From Cryptosporangium aurantiacum (lineage in GTDB: Bacteria > Actinomycetota > Actinomycetes > Mycobacteriales > Cryptosporangiaceae), in contig NZ_FRCS01000009.1 in assembly GCF_900143005.1 (NCBI RefSeq), positions 248,001 through 312,000 of the forward strand: a stretch of DNA of 64,000 nt, in the 5' to 3' direction. The notes under the pieces are model-generated. The model searched no databases. It had not been told where the DNA came from and saw nothing but the letters and a program-made list of their open reading frames with translations. Positions within the stretch are counted from its first letter, which is position 1; each line of letters begins with the position of its first letter. Shown here one piece after another: positions 8,451 to 16,606 of the stretch. Made by a program: the position numbers and the translations under genes.

Positions 8451-9646
8451 CCCGACCGCTCCCCCTCCGCGACGTCCGCGTGATCGAGCTGGGCCAGCTG
8501 CTGGCCGGGCCGTTCTGCGGTCAGCTGCTCGGCGACTTCGGCGCCGAGGTCATCAAGGTCGAAGACCCCACCAAGGGCGACCCGATGCGGCAGTGGGGCC
8601 GGGAGAAGCCGCACGGCCGCTCGCTGTGGTGGCCGGTCGTCGCGCGCAATAAGAAGTCGGTCACCTGCGACCTGCGCACGGCCGACGGTCAGCGGCTCGT
8701 CCGCCAGCTGGTCGGCCGCGCCGACGTGCTGCTGGAGAACTTCCGGCCGGGGACGCTGGAGCGCTGGGGCCTCGCGCCCGAACAGCTCTGGGAGATCAAC
8801 CCGCGGCTCGTGGTCACCCGGGTGACCGGCTATGGGCAGACCGGCCCCTACGCCGCGCGCGCCGGGTTCGGGTCGATCGGCGAGGCGATGGGCGGCATCC
8901 GGTACGTCACCGGCTCGGCCGACCAGCCGCCCTCCCGGGCCGGCATCTCGCTCGGCGACTCCCTCGCCGCGATGCACGCCGCGCTCGGCACGCTCGTCGC
9001 GCTGCACGAGCGGAACAACTCGAACAAGGGGCAGGTCGTCGACGCGGCGATCTACGAGTCCGTGCTCGGGCTGATGGAGTCGATGCTCTCGGAGTGGCAG
9101 CAGGCCGGCTACCAGCGCGAACGCACCGGACCGGTGCTGCCGAACGTCGCGCCGAGCAACGTCTACCCGACCCGGGACGGCGACAGCGTGCTGATCGCGG
9201 CCAACCAGGACAGCGTGTTCGGCCGGTTGGCGGCCGTGATGGAACGCCCGGAGCTGCGCGACCACCCGCACTACGCGACGCACGGCGCCCGGGGCGAGTA
9301 CATGGCCGAACTCGACGCGCTGATCGCCGAGTGGACCGCCCGGTACGACACCGAGGACCTGCTGGCGCGCCTGCACGAGGCCGGCGTCCCGGCGGGCCGG
9401 ATCTATCAGGCCAAGGACATGTTCGACGATCCGCACTTCGCCGCCAGGGACGCGATCGTCACGGTGCCCGACGAGGCTCTCGGGCCGATCGCGATGCAGA
9501 ACGTCTTCCCGAAACTGTCGGCGTCGCCCGGTTCGGTGCGCCGCACCGGGCCGGCGCTCGGCGAGCACAACGACGAGATCTACCGCGGACTGCTCGGCCT
9601 GTCCGACGAGGAGTTCGACCGGCTCACCAGAGCCGGAACCATCTGA
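8447..9646 (+). CDS. CaiB/BaiF family (class III) CoA-transferase
   Basis: Protein of 399 residues. It opens with the family N terminus (RVIELGQLLAGPFCGQLLGDFGAEVIKVE) and has the Asp of the conserved LGDSLAAMHAALGTL helix expected to carry the acyl-enzyme link. These enzymes move CoA between carboxylic acids at the expense of, for example, succinyl-CoA or formyl-CoA. Translation is coupled to gntR by an ATGA overlap, and hyuA follows after 12 bases. In this locus it probably activates the acid that the lyase family protein later cleaves. The substrate cannot be read from sequence. Confidence 0.92.
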   Translation: MTRPLPLRDVRVIELGQLLAGPFCGQLLGDFGAEVIKVEDPTKGDPMRQWGREKPHGRSLWWPVVARNKKSVTCDLRTADGQRLVRQLVGRADVLLENFRPGTLERWGLAPEQLWEINPRLVVTRVTGYGQTGPYAARAGFGSIGEAMGGIRYVTGSADQPPSRAGISLGDSLAAMHAALGTLVALHERNNSNKGQVVDAAIYESVLGLMESMLSEWQQAGYQRERTGPVLPNVAPSNVYPTRDGDSVLIAANQDSVFGRLAAVMERPELRDHPHYATHGARGEYMAELDALIAEWTARYDTEDLLARLHEAGVPAGRIYQAKDMFDDPHFAARDAIVTVPDEALGPIAMQNVFPKLSASPGSVRRTGPALGEHNDEIYRGLLGLSDEEFDRLTRAGTI

Positions 9647-9658
9647 GAGGAGGCGCGG

Positions 9659-11698
9659 ATGCGCTATCGGTTAGGTGTCGACGTCGGTGGCACGTTCACC
9701 GACGTCCTGCTCATCGACGAGGACAGCGGCGATTCGTTCCGCGCCAAGACTCCGTCCACCCCGCACGACCAGTCGGTCGGCATCCTCACCGGGATCGAGA
9801 AGGTCTGCGCCTCGGCCGGCACCGGCCTCGACGCGATCGGCCAGGTGTTGCACGGCACCACGGTCGCGACCAACGCGATCCTGGAGGGCAAGGGCTCGCG
9901 GGTCGGCCTGGTCACCACCGCCGGGTTCCGGCAGGTGCTGCAGATCGCCCGCTCGTTCGTGCCCGGCGGCCTGGCCGGGTGGATCATCTGGCCCAAACCC
10001 GAGCCGCTGGCCGCGCTCGAGCACACGGTGGAGGCGATCGAGCGGATCGGCGCCGACGGGTCGGTCGTCACCCCGCTCGACGAGGACGACCTGCGGCAGA
10101 AGCTCCGCGGGCTACGCGCGGCCGGCATCGAGGCGCTCGCGGTCGCGCTGATCAACGCGTACGTCACGTCCCGCCACGAGGACCGCATCGCGGAGATCGC
10201 CGCCGAGGAACTGCCCGGCGTCCCGGTGTCGGTGTCCTCCCGGGTGCTGCCCGAACTGCGGGAGTACGAGCGGACGATTACGACGGTCGCCAACGGGTAC
10301 GTGCAGCCGCAGGTGGCCAGCTACCTGGAGAACATGGGCCGCAAGATCGGCAAGAAGCTCTACGTCCTGCGCAGCGACGGTGGCCTGGCCAGCGCGGAGA
10401 CCGCCACCGCGAACCCGGTGTCGATGCTGCTGTCCGGCCCGGCGGGTGGCGTCAGCGGCGCGGTCTGGGCGGCGACCAGGGCCGGGTTCAGCGACCTGCT
10501 CACGTTCGACATGGGCGGCACGTCCACCGACGTCGCGCTCGTACAGGGCGGAGTGCCGCGGATCGGGCGGGAGACCACGGTCGGCGACCTCACGGTCCGG
10601 TCGGCGTCCGTCGACGTCCGCACCGTCGGCGCCGGTGGCGGGTCGATCGCGCACGTCCCGGCGCTCACCAGGGCGCTGCGGGTGGGGCCGCAGTCGGCGG
10701 GCGCGGACCCCGGACCGGCCGCGTACGGCAAGGGCGGCGCGGAACCGACGGTCACCGACGCGAACGTCGTCCTCGGGTATCTGCCCTCGCAGCTCGCCGG
10801 AGGCGAGATCGACCTGGATCGGGAGGCCGCCCGCGCTGCGGTGGTGCGTGTGCAGGACGGTATGGGGCTGGGGTCGGTGGAGGCGGCGGCCGCTGGCATC
10901 GTCGACATCGTCAACGAGAACATGTTCGGCGCGTTGCGGCTGGTGTCGGTGCAGCAGGGGTATGACCCCCGTGACTTCGCGCTGGTCGCGTTCGGTGGGG
11001 CCGGGCCGCTGCACGCGAACGCGCTCGGCAAGCTGACCGGCGCCTGGCCGGTGATCATCCCGCCCTCGCCGGGCGTCCTCTGCGCCTACGGGGACGCGAC
11101 GACCGGGCTGCGCGACGAGGCCGCCCGCACCTACATCCGGCGGTTCTCCGAGCTGACCGACGACGAGGTGCGCGGGCTCTTTGGCGAACTGGCCGAACAG
11201 GCGATCGCGACGCTGGAGGCCGAAGGCGTCCCGCGGGCCGACCAGACCCTCACCTACCAGGCCGACCTGCGGTACCACGGCCAGGGTTTCGAGATCACGG
11301 TCAGCCTCGACCTGGCCGACTTCAGCCTCGCCGCGCTGGGGGCAGCGTTCGACGCCGAGCACGAGCGGCTGTTCTCGTTCCTGCTGGACAAGAACGAGCA
11401 CGAGCTGGTGAGCGCCCGCGCGGCGGCCACCGGTCCGCGGCCGCACGTCCGGACCCCCGAGCTGCCCGACGGCGGCGCCGACCCGGCGCCCGCCCTCCGC
11501 ACGACGACCACGATCTACGTCGGGGGCGCCGCCGCCGAGGCCCGCGTCTACGACCGGGGAAAGCTGCTCGCCGGCAACGTCGTGACCGGCCCGGCGATCG
11601 TCACCGAGATGGACTCCACCACGCTCGTCCTGCCCGGGCACGCGGCCACCGTGCACCCCAGCGGCAGCCTGCTCATCCGTCCCGTCTCGGAGGCGTGA
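9659..11698 (+). CDS. Hydantoinase/oxoprolinase family subunit A (HyuA-like)
   Basis: Protein of 679 residues with the ASKHA ATPase-type phosphate motifs GVDVGGTFTDVLL at the N terminus and FDMGGTSTDVALV near residue 285, plus the acetone carboxylase-like GGGSIAHV segment. A strong GAGAGGAGGCGCGG site precedes ATG 9659. HyuA works with HyuB as an ATP-dependent amidohydrolase (N-methylhydantoinase, 5-oxoprolinase or caprolactamase) or, in the related carboxylases, activates a ketone. The gene is one base from hyuB. The C-terminal cysteine amidohydrolase gene downstream favours the ring-opening interpretation. Confidence 0.92.
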   Translation: MRYRLGVDVGGTFTDVLLIDEDSGDSFRAKTPSTPHDQSVGILTGIEKVCASAGTGLDAIGQVLHGTTVATNAILEGKGSRVGLVTTAGFRQVLQIARSFVPGGLAGWIIWPKPEPLAALEHTVEAIERIGADGSVVTPLDEDDLRQKLRGLRAAGIEALAVALINAYVTSRHEDRIAEIAAEELPGVPVSVSSRVLPELREYERTITTVANGYVQPQVASYLENMGRKIGKKLYVLRSDGGLASAETATANPVSMLLSGPAGGVSGAVWAATRAGFSDLLTFDMGGTSTDVALVQGGVPRIGRETTVGDLTVRSASVDVRTVGAGGGSIAHVPALTRALRVGPQSAGADPGPAAYGKGGAEPTVTDANVVLGYLPSQLAGGEIDLDREAARAAVVRVQDGMGLGSVEAAAAGIVDIVNENMFGALRLVSVQQGYDPRDFALVAFGGAGPLHANALGKLTGAWPVIIPPSPGVLCAYGDATTGLRDEAARTYIRRFSELTDDEVRGLFGELAEQAIATLEAEGVPRADQTLTYQADLRYHGQGFEITVSLDLADFSLAALGAAFDAEHERLFSFLLDKNEHELVSARAAATGPRPHVRTPELPDGGADPAPALRTTTTIYVGGAAAEARVYDRGKLLAGNVVTGPAIVTEMDSTTLVLPGHAATVHPSGSLLIRPVSEA

Positions 11699-11699
11699 C

Positions 11700-13589
11700 A
11701 TGGCCCAGATCCTCGAGACCACCACCGAACCGGTGAACGCGGTCGACGTCGACCCGGTGACGCTCGACATCATCGAGAACGCGCTGCGCAACGCCCGGTA
11801 CGAGATGGACGAAGTGCTGTTCCGCACCGCGCTGTCGCCGGGCATCCGCGAGCAGCACGACGAGTTCCCGCTGATCGGCGACCCGTCCGGCCGGATGGTC
11901 GTCGGGCAGTTCGGACTGTCGATCCCCGCGCTGCTCGACCGCTACGAAGGCACGATCGGCGAGGGCGACGTGCTGCTCACGTCCGACCCGTACTCCTGCG
12001 ACGGCGCGATCAGCCACGCCAACGACTGGCTGGTCGTGATGCCGATCTACGTGGACGGCCGGGTCGTCGGCTGGTCGTCGATGTTCGGGCACATGTCCGA
12101 CGTCGGGGGCAAGACCGTCAGCTCGATGCCGACCGACGCGCACACGATCTACGAGGAGGGCGTGGTCATCCCGCCCTTCAAGCTCTACGCGGGTGGCGTG
12201 CTCAACGAGGACGCGCTGCGCATCATCCTCAACCAGGTGCGGCAGCCGGACTGGAACCGGGCCGACCTCAACGGGATCGTCGCCGCCTGCCGCACCGCGT
12301 CCCGCCGGATCCAGGAACTGTGCGAGCGGTTCGGCGTCGACACGTACGTCTCCGCGCTCGACGCGCTGCTGCAGCGCAACTACGAGGCGATGAAGACGCT
12401 GCTCACCACGATCTTCGAAGACGGCGAGACGATCAGCTTCACCGACTACATCTGCGACGACGGCGTCGGCCACGGACCGTACGAGCTGAAGCTCTCGCTG
12501 ACCCGGACCGGCGAGAAGGTGCTGCTGGACTTCACCGGTTCCTCGCCGCAGTCGCCGGGACCGATCAACTACTACCTGAACGAGAACCTGGCCCGGATGT
12601 TCTTCGGCATCTACCTGATCACGGTGGCCGATCCGCAGATCCTCTGGAACGACGGTTTCTACCCGCTGGTCGACGTCCACATCCCGGACGGGACGTTCTG
12701 GAAGCCACGGCATCCGGCGGCCCTCAACGCCCGCAACCACGGCGTCGGACGGATCTTCGACCTGTTCGGCGGACTGCTCGGCCAGAAGAACCCGGACCTT
12801 CTCAACGCGGCGGGTTTCTCGTCGTCGCCGCACTTCATGTACTCGGGGCACTACGTCGACGGCGACCGGGCCGGTGAGTGGTTCCAGCTGTACTCGATCG
12901 GGTTCGGCGGCATCCCCGGGCGGCCGATCGGCGACGGGCCGGACGGTCACTCGCTCTGGCCGTCGTTCGTCAACATCCCGTGCGAATACCTGGAGTCGTA
13001 CTACCCGCTGCGGATCGAACGCTGGGAGACCGTGCCGGACACCGGCGGCGCCGGACTGCACCGCGGCGGCAACGGCGTCGACGTCGCGTACCGTTTCCTG
13101 CAGCCGGGCACGATCGCGATCCACGACGACCGCTGGCTCACGTACCCGTGGGGCGTCAACGGCGGTGACCCGGGGGCCCGGGGACGGAAGTGGATCGACC
13201 GGGCGGACGGCACCACCGAAGTGCTGCCGTCGAAGATCCACGACGTCGCAGTCGGCGTCGGCGACGTGCTGCACTTCGTGACCTGGGGCGGCGGCGGGTG
13301 GGGTGATCCGCTCGCCCGGGATCCCGCGCTGGTCGCGCTGGAGGTGCGGCGCGGGCTCGTGTCCGCGGAGGGCGCCGCGCGGTACGGCGTCGTGCTGGAT
13401 CCGTCCGGCGCGGTCGACGGGCCGGCCACCGACACCGCGCGGGCGGAGTTGCGGGCCACCCGGCCCGAGGCGGGCGTGTTCGACATGGGCCCGCCGCTGG
13501 CCACGATCCTGGCGAACTGTGAGGCGGAGACCGGCCTGCCCGCCCCGCGGCCGCCCGCCGAGGCGGCGCGCGCCGTCACGTCCGAATAG
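11700..13589 (+). CDS. Hydantoinase/oxoprolinase family subunit B (HyuB-like)
   Basis: Protein of 629 residues, the second subunit of the HyuA/HyuB pair. Recognisable family segments are SNDPYSCDGAISHANDWLV near residue 95 in outline, GHMSDVGGKTVSS, and the C-terminal GGAGLHRGGNGV and TWGGGGWGDPL glycine motifs. It starts one base after hyuA, so the subunits are made together. The product of an N-methylhydantoinase would be N-carbamoylsarcosine, a substrate for the enzyme type encoded next. A strong hairpin follows the stop codon. Confidence 0.92.
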   Translation: MAQILETTTEPVNAVDVDPVTLDIIENALRNARYEMDEVLFRTALSPGIREQHDEFPLIGDPSGRMVVGQFGLSIPALLDRYEGTIGEGDVLLTSDPYSCDGAISHANDWLVVMPIYVDGRVVGWSSMFGHMSDVGGKTVSSMPTDAHTIYEEGVVIPPFKLYAGGVLNEDALRIILNQVRQPDWNRADLNGIVAACRTASRRIQELCERFGVDTYVSALDALLQRNYEAMKTLLTTIFEDGETISFTDYICDDGVGHGPYELKLSLTRTGEKVLLDFTGSSPQSPGPINYYLNENLARMFFGIYLITVADPQILWNDGFYPLVDVHIPDGTFWKPRHPAALNARNHGVGRIFDLFGGLLGQKNPDLLNAAGFSSSPHFMYSGHYVDGDRAGEWFQLYSIGFGGIPGRPIGDGPDGHSLWPSFVNIPCEYLESYYPLRIERWETVPDTGGAGLHRGGNGVDVAYRFLQPGTIAIHDDRWLTYPWGVNGGDPGARGRKWIDRADGTTEVLPSKIHDVAVGVGDVLHFVTWGGGGWGDPLARDPALVALEVRRGLVSAEGAARYGVVLDPSGAVDGPATDTARAELRATRPEAGVFDMGPPLATILANCEAETGLPAPRPPAEAARAVTSE

Positions 13590-13597
13590 GAGTTGTT

Positions 13598-13627
13598 CGT
13601 GCGGTCCGGCAGACGCCGGGCCGCACG
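13598..13627 (+). terminator. Hairpin between hyuB and the cysteine amidohydrolase gene
   Basis: CGTGCGGTCCGGC at 13598-13610 pairs with 13615-13627 over 13 positions, with one G-T wobble and a four-base loop (AGAC). A mildly T-rich TTCCGTTTGTG follows. It starts nine bases after the hyuB stop and could act as a partial terminator or as a stabiliser between operon segments. Confidence 0.55.
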
Positions 13628-13650
13628 TTCCGTTTGTGCGGAGGTCTGAC

Positions 13651-14280
13651 GTGAGCGAGCTGTCGGAAGACTATGCCGACGCCGGGTTCGGGCGTCCGCT
13701 CGACTGGGGGACGTCGCCCGCGGTCCTGGTCATCGACATGGTCCGCGCGTACTTCCAGCCGGGCGCCGAGCTGTACCTGGGTTCGCGCGCGTGCCTGGAC
13801 TCCGCCGCCCGCATAGTCACCACCGCCCGGGGGGCAGGCGTCCCGGTGATCGTCACCCGCGTCGCGTACGCGGCCGACGGCGCCGACGGCGGCCTGTTCT
13901 ACCGCAAGGTCGGCGCGCTCCGGCACTTCGCCGCCGGGGCTCCCGGCGGCCTCGGTGAAGTGATGCCCGAGGTCGCGCCGCAGCCCGGTGACGTCGTCGT
14001 CACCAAGCAGTACGCCAGCGCGTTCTTCGGGACGTCGCTGGCCGCGACCCTGGCGTCCCGGCGTATCGACACGCTGGTGCTCTGCGGCGTCAGCACCAGC
14101 GGATGCGTCCGGGCGACCGCCGTGGACGCGATCTCGTCCGGCTACGTTCCGATCGTCGTCCGGGAGGCCGTCGGCGATCGCGACCCGCGCCCGCACGAGG
14201 CCAACCTGTTCGACCTCGCCGCGAAGTACGCCGAGGTCTGGTCCGAAGCGGACGTCGTCCGTCACCTCACCCGCGCCTGA
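13651..14280 (+). CDS. Isochorismatase-family cysteine amidohydrolase (N-carbamoylsarcosine amidase-like)
   Basis: Protein of 209 residues with the family catalytic triad visible: Asp29 (VLVIDMV), Lys119 (VVTKQYAS) and Cys152 (GVSTSGCVRATA), with a cis-peptide-type VST before the cysteine. GTG 13651 follows GGAGG at 13640-13644 with ideal spacing; longer in-frame readings run back through hyuB and are not credible. N-carbamoylsarcosine amidase, maleamate and ureidoacrylate amidohydrolases share this fold. Next to HyuA/HyuB, release of ammonia and carbon dioxide from a carbamoyl-amino acid is the natural guess, but the substrate is unproven. Confidence 0.88.
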   Translation: MSELSEDYADAGFGRPLDWGTSPAVLVIDMVRAYFQPGAELYLGSRACLDSAARIVTTARGAGVPVIVTRVAYAADGADGGLFYRKVGALRHFAAGAPGGLGEVMPEVAPQPGDVVVTKQYASAFFGTSLAATLASRRIDTLVLCGVSTSGCVRATAVDAISSGYVPIVVREAVGDRDPRPHEANLFDLAAKYAEVWSEADVVRHLTRA

Positions 14281-14302
14281 CCGCGCCGCGCGCCGTCCGA
14301 TG

Positions 14303-14363
14303 TTGACACCGCACGCCCTCCCCCGTCAGGCTTCTCTGACAGGGGGCGTCAGAGAAGTCTGAC
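14303..14363 (+). promoter_or_regulatory. Promoter region with two tandem palindromic operators before the ArsR-like gene
   Basis: Two copies of the palindrome GTCAG-N6-CTGAC lie at 14325-14340 and 14348-14363, 23 bases apart. Their facing halves also build a perfect 10-bp inverted repeat (14331-14340 with 14348-14357). A TTGACA hexamer at 14303-14308 could be the -35 element; the -10 would fall on the first palindrome, as expected for repression. The obvious candidate binder is the winged-helix protein encoded at 14391. Confidence 0.6.
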
Positions 14364-14390
14364 ACCCTCTGCGGAGGAGAGGGTTTCCGG

Positions 14391-14723
14391 ATGAGCGCGC
14401 CGACCGGCGACGAGCTGGTGTCGCTGATGGCCGCGCTGGCCAGCCCGCACCGGGTGCGGATCCTTGCCGCCCTGGCCGAGGGGCGGACCTACGTCAGCGA
14501 GTTGGCGCGGCGGCTGCAGATGAACCGGCCCCTGCTCTACATGCACCTGCAGAAGCTGGAAGCGGCCGGTCTGGTGACCGGCGAACTGGTGACCGCACCC
14601 GACGGCAGCTCGGTGAAGTACGTCGAGGCCGTGCCGTTCACGGTGGCCTTGACCTTGGACGCGATCGCGCTGGCCGCGCAGAGCCTGACCGGCCCGGCGC
14701 CCGCCGCAGAACGGGAGAAATGA
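14391..14723 (+). CDS. ArsR-like winged-helix transcriptional regulator
   Basis: Protein of 110 residues that is almost entirely a winged helix-turn-helix: LASPHRVRILAALAEGRTYVSELA followed by the recognition helix region NRPLLYMHLQKLEAAGLVTG, in pieces. No cysteine metal site of classical ArsR/SmtB proteins is present, so metal sensing is unlikely. GGAGG and GAGAGGG lie upstream. The stop codon abuts the next gene, a membrane protein of 85 residues. Two palindromes in its own promoter suggest autoregulation. Confidence 0.85.
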   Translation: MSAPTGDELVSLMAALASPHRVRILAALAEGRTYVSELARRLQMNRPLLYMHLQKLEAAGLVTGELVTAPDGSSVKYVEAVPFTVALTLDAIALAAQSLTGPAPAAEREK

Positions 14724-14981
14724 GTGGACATGGCAGAGCTTTCCACGATCGCCGCAGCGGCAGTCGTGGTGACGATCATCGCGGTCGCCGGGTTCGTGGC
14801 GACCGGCGTCTACCGCGCCCGGTACGCGGCGACGCGGGACGGCGGTTACCGGGTGCTCGCCGAGCGCAGCGCCGACAGCGCCGAAGCGGCAGCGGCCGAG
14901 CTCAAGGGTGTGCGGGACGAGCTCAGTCAGGTCCGGGAGCGGCTGGCCGCGCTGGAGAAGCTCCTGAGCCAGATCGGCTGA
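14724..14981 (+). CDS. Small membrane-anchored coiled-coil protein
   Basis: Protein of about 85 residues, with GTG 14724 or ATG 14730 as start. An N-terminal transmembrane helix (AAAAVVVTIIAVAGFVATGVY, split over residues 9-30) is followed by a charged heptad-like helix (ELKGVRDELSQVRERLAALEKLL) typical of a short cytoplasmic coiled coil. The start directly follows the regulator stop, so the two are co-translated. Similar regulator plus membrane coiled-coil pairs occur in actinobacteria, but the function is not known to me. Confidence 0.75.
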   Translation: MDMAELSTIAAAAVVVTIIAVAGFVATGVYRARYAATRDGGYRVLAERSADSAEAAAAELKGVRDELSQVRERLAALEKLLSQIG

Positions 14982-14986
14982 CGATC

Positions 14987-16555
14987 ATGACGACCTGGAA
15001 GCAAGCACTCCGATCGGGCCTGGCCGGCTGCCTGATCGCGCTGACGCTGGTGGCCGCTCCGATTCCGGCCGGCGCCGCGGCGTCGGTCGGCGAACTGGCC
15101 AGTGGCGAGCAGTACCTCCGCGCCTACATGGATCAGGTCGAAGCCCCCGGGTTGGCGTACGCGGTGATCCGCGGCGACGAGGTGCTCCGGCAGGGCGCCT
15201 GGGGCGTCGACGGGGACGGCCGGCCGATGACCACCCGGACGCCGTTCCTGCTCGGGTCGACGAGCAAGTCGTTCACCGCCTTGGCGGTGGCGCAACTGGC
15301 CGAAGCCGGCCGCGTCGACCTCGACACCCCGGCGTCCACGTACCTGCCGTGGCTGCGGCTGGGCAACGCGAACACCGCGCGGACGGTCACCGTCCGCCAG
15401 CTGCTGACCCACACCAGCGGCCTCCCGCAGGTCTGGAGCACGGACCTGACCGACCGCTACGACAACCGCTCCGATGGGCTGGTCCGATCCGTGCGCGACC
15501 TGGCCGGCCTGCGACCCACGGCCGCCGTCGGGCAGACCTACGAGTACAGCGACGCCAACTACCTGATTCTCGGCGCGCTCGTCGAGGCCGTCACCGGCGA
15601 CACGTTCGGCGAGTACCTGCGCCGCCACGTCCTCGGCCCGCTGCGGATGACGCGGTCCGCGGCCACCGCCGACGAGGCCGACGCGGTCGGCATCCCGGCC
15701 GGGCACCGCTACTACTTCGGCCGTCCGCAGCGTTTCGCCGCGCCGTTCGACACGGCCGGAGTGCCGTACGGCTTCCTCGCCGCCAGCCTCGAGGACCTGT
15801 CCCATTACACGATCGCGCAGCTCAACGGCGGCCGCTACGGCGACGCGCGGGTTCTCGGCCCGGAGGCCACGGCCCGGATGCAGACCGGAACCGTGGACGC
15901 CGGTCACGGCACCTACGGGTTCGGGTGGAGAAACAGCACTCTGGACGGTGTCGGCACGCGCATCGTCTGGCACGCCGGCGCGACCCCGGACTACTTCACC
16001 CACGTGGTGCTCGCCCCCGACTCGGACCTCGCCGTGATCCTGATGACCAACATCTACGGTCTGCCGATGGACGGGCCGTTGAGCGCCGGGGCGTTCAACC
16101 TCACCCGCATCCTGCACGGCGGCACACCCGCGGCCGCCACCGCGGACCCGATCCATACCTGGACCCTGGCCGGGTTGCTCGGCGTCGCCGCGGTGCTGCT
16201 CGTCGTCCTGACCTGGTCCTGGATCCGGCCGGTCCGGGCGTGGCGGCGCGGCTCCCCCGGTTCACCGGGCCGTTCCCGCGGCCGGACGATCGTCACGACC
16301 AGCGCGTGGGTGCTGGGATGCGCCGGTCTGGCCGCCGTCGCCGCCTGGACGGTCCCGTCGTTCTGGAAGGGTGCCGGTCTGGCCAAACTCCAGTTGTGGG
16401 CACCGGACATCGGCCACGCCATCGGTGCGGTCGTCGCCCTGTCGGCGGTACTCGCGCTGACCCGGCTGGGCCTGGGCGTCCACGCGCTGATCACCGCGCG
16501 TCCCGGCTCGGATCCGCGGGTGCCAATCGGCCGGAACCGGCCGACGGCCCGTTAA
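14987..16555 (+). CDS. Secreted/membrane serine hydrolase of the beta-lactamase (class C) family
   Basis: Protein of 522 residues. A signal peptide with an AGAA-type cleavage region precedes the beta-lactamase fold: nucleophile motif Ser91-Thr-Ser-Lys94 (LLGSTSKSF), the tyrosine motif in YEYSDANYLILG, and HAG (WHAGATPDYF) in place of the Lys-Thr-Gly box. From about residue 390 there are three or four transmembrane helices, so the enzyme domain is displayed outside the membrane. Family members are D-peptidases and esterases rather than true antibiotic resistance enzymes. The start ATG 14987 is five bases after the previous stop. The third operon gene may be co-regulated with the ArsR-like protein. 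Confidence 0.88.
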   Translation: MTTWKQALRSGLAGCLIALTLVAAPIPAGAAASVGELASGEQYLRAYMDQVEAPGLAYAVIRGDEVLRQGAWGVDGDGRPMTTRTPFLLGSTSKSFTALAVAQLAEAGRVDLDTPASTYLPWLRLGNANTARTVTVRQLLTHTSGLPQVWSTDLTDRYDNRSDGLVRSVRDLAGLRPTAAVGQTYEYSDANYLILGALVEAVTGDTFGEYLRRHVLGPLRMTRSAATADEADAVGIPAGHRYYFGRPQRFAAPFDTAGVPYGFLAASLEDLSHYTIAQLNGGRYGDARVLGPEATARMQTGTVDAGHGTYGFGWRNSTLDGVGTRIVWHAGATPDYFTHVVLAPDSDLAVILMTNIYGLPMDGPLSAGAFNLTRILHGGTPAAATADPIHTWTLAGLLGVAAVLLVVLTWSWIRPVRAWRRGSPGSPGRSRGRTIVTTSAWVLGCAGLAAVAAWTVPSFWKGAGLAKLQLWAPDIGHAIGAVVALSAVLALTRLGLGVHALITARPGSDPRVPIGRNRPTAR

Positions 16556-16566
16556 CCGGCGTTAAC
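16551..16566. promoter_or_regulatory. GTTAAC-N4-GTTAAC element upstream of the P450 gene
   Basis: Two GTTAAC palindromes are separated by CGGC and lie 41 bases before the P450 start; the first contains the stop codon of the upstream hydrolase. Such A/T-containing symmetry is unusual in this GC-rich surrounding and is placed where an operator would be. Confidence 0.4.
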
Positions 16567-16606
16567 ATGGGGCGGCTCGCTTCCCACGACGACGTCAGGA
16601 GCGGCG

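Noticed and set aside
13303-13650. Upstream extension of the cysteine amidohydrolase into hyuB
   Set aside because: The family begins at GTG 13651, which has a GGAGG site; the extension is an alternative frame of hyuB.
14987-16555. Antibiotic-resistance beta-lactamase
   Set aside because: The C-terminal membrane helices and HAG motif fit the broad family of surface esterases and D-peptidases; nothing specific for drug hydrolysis is visible.
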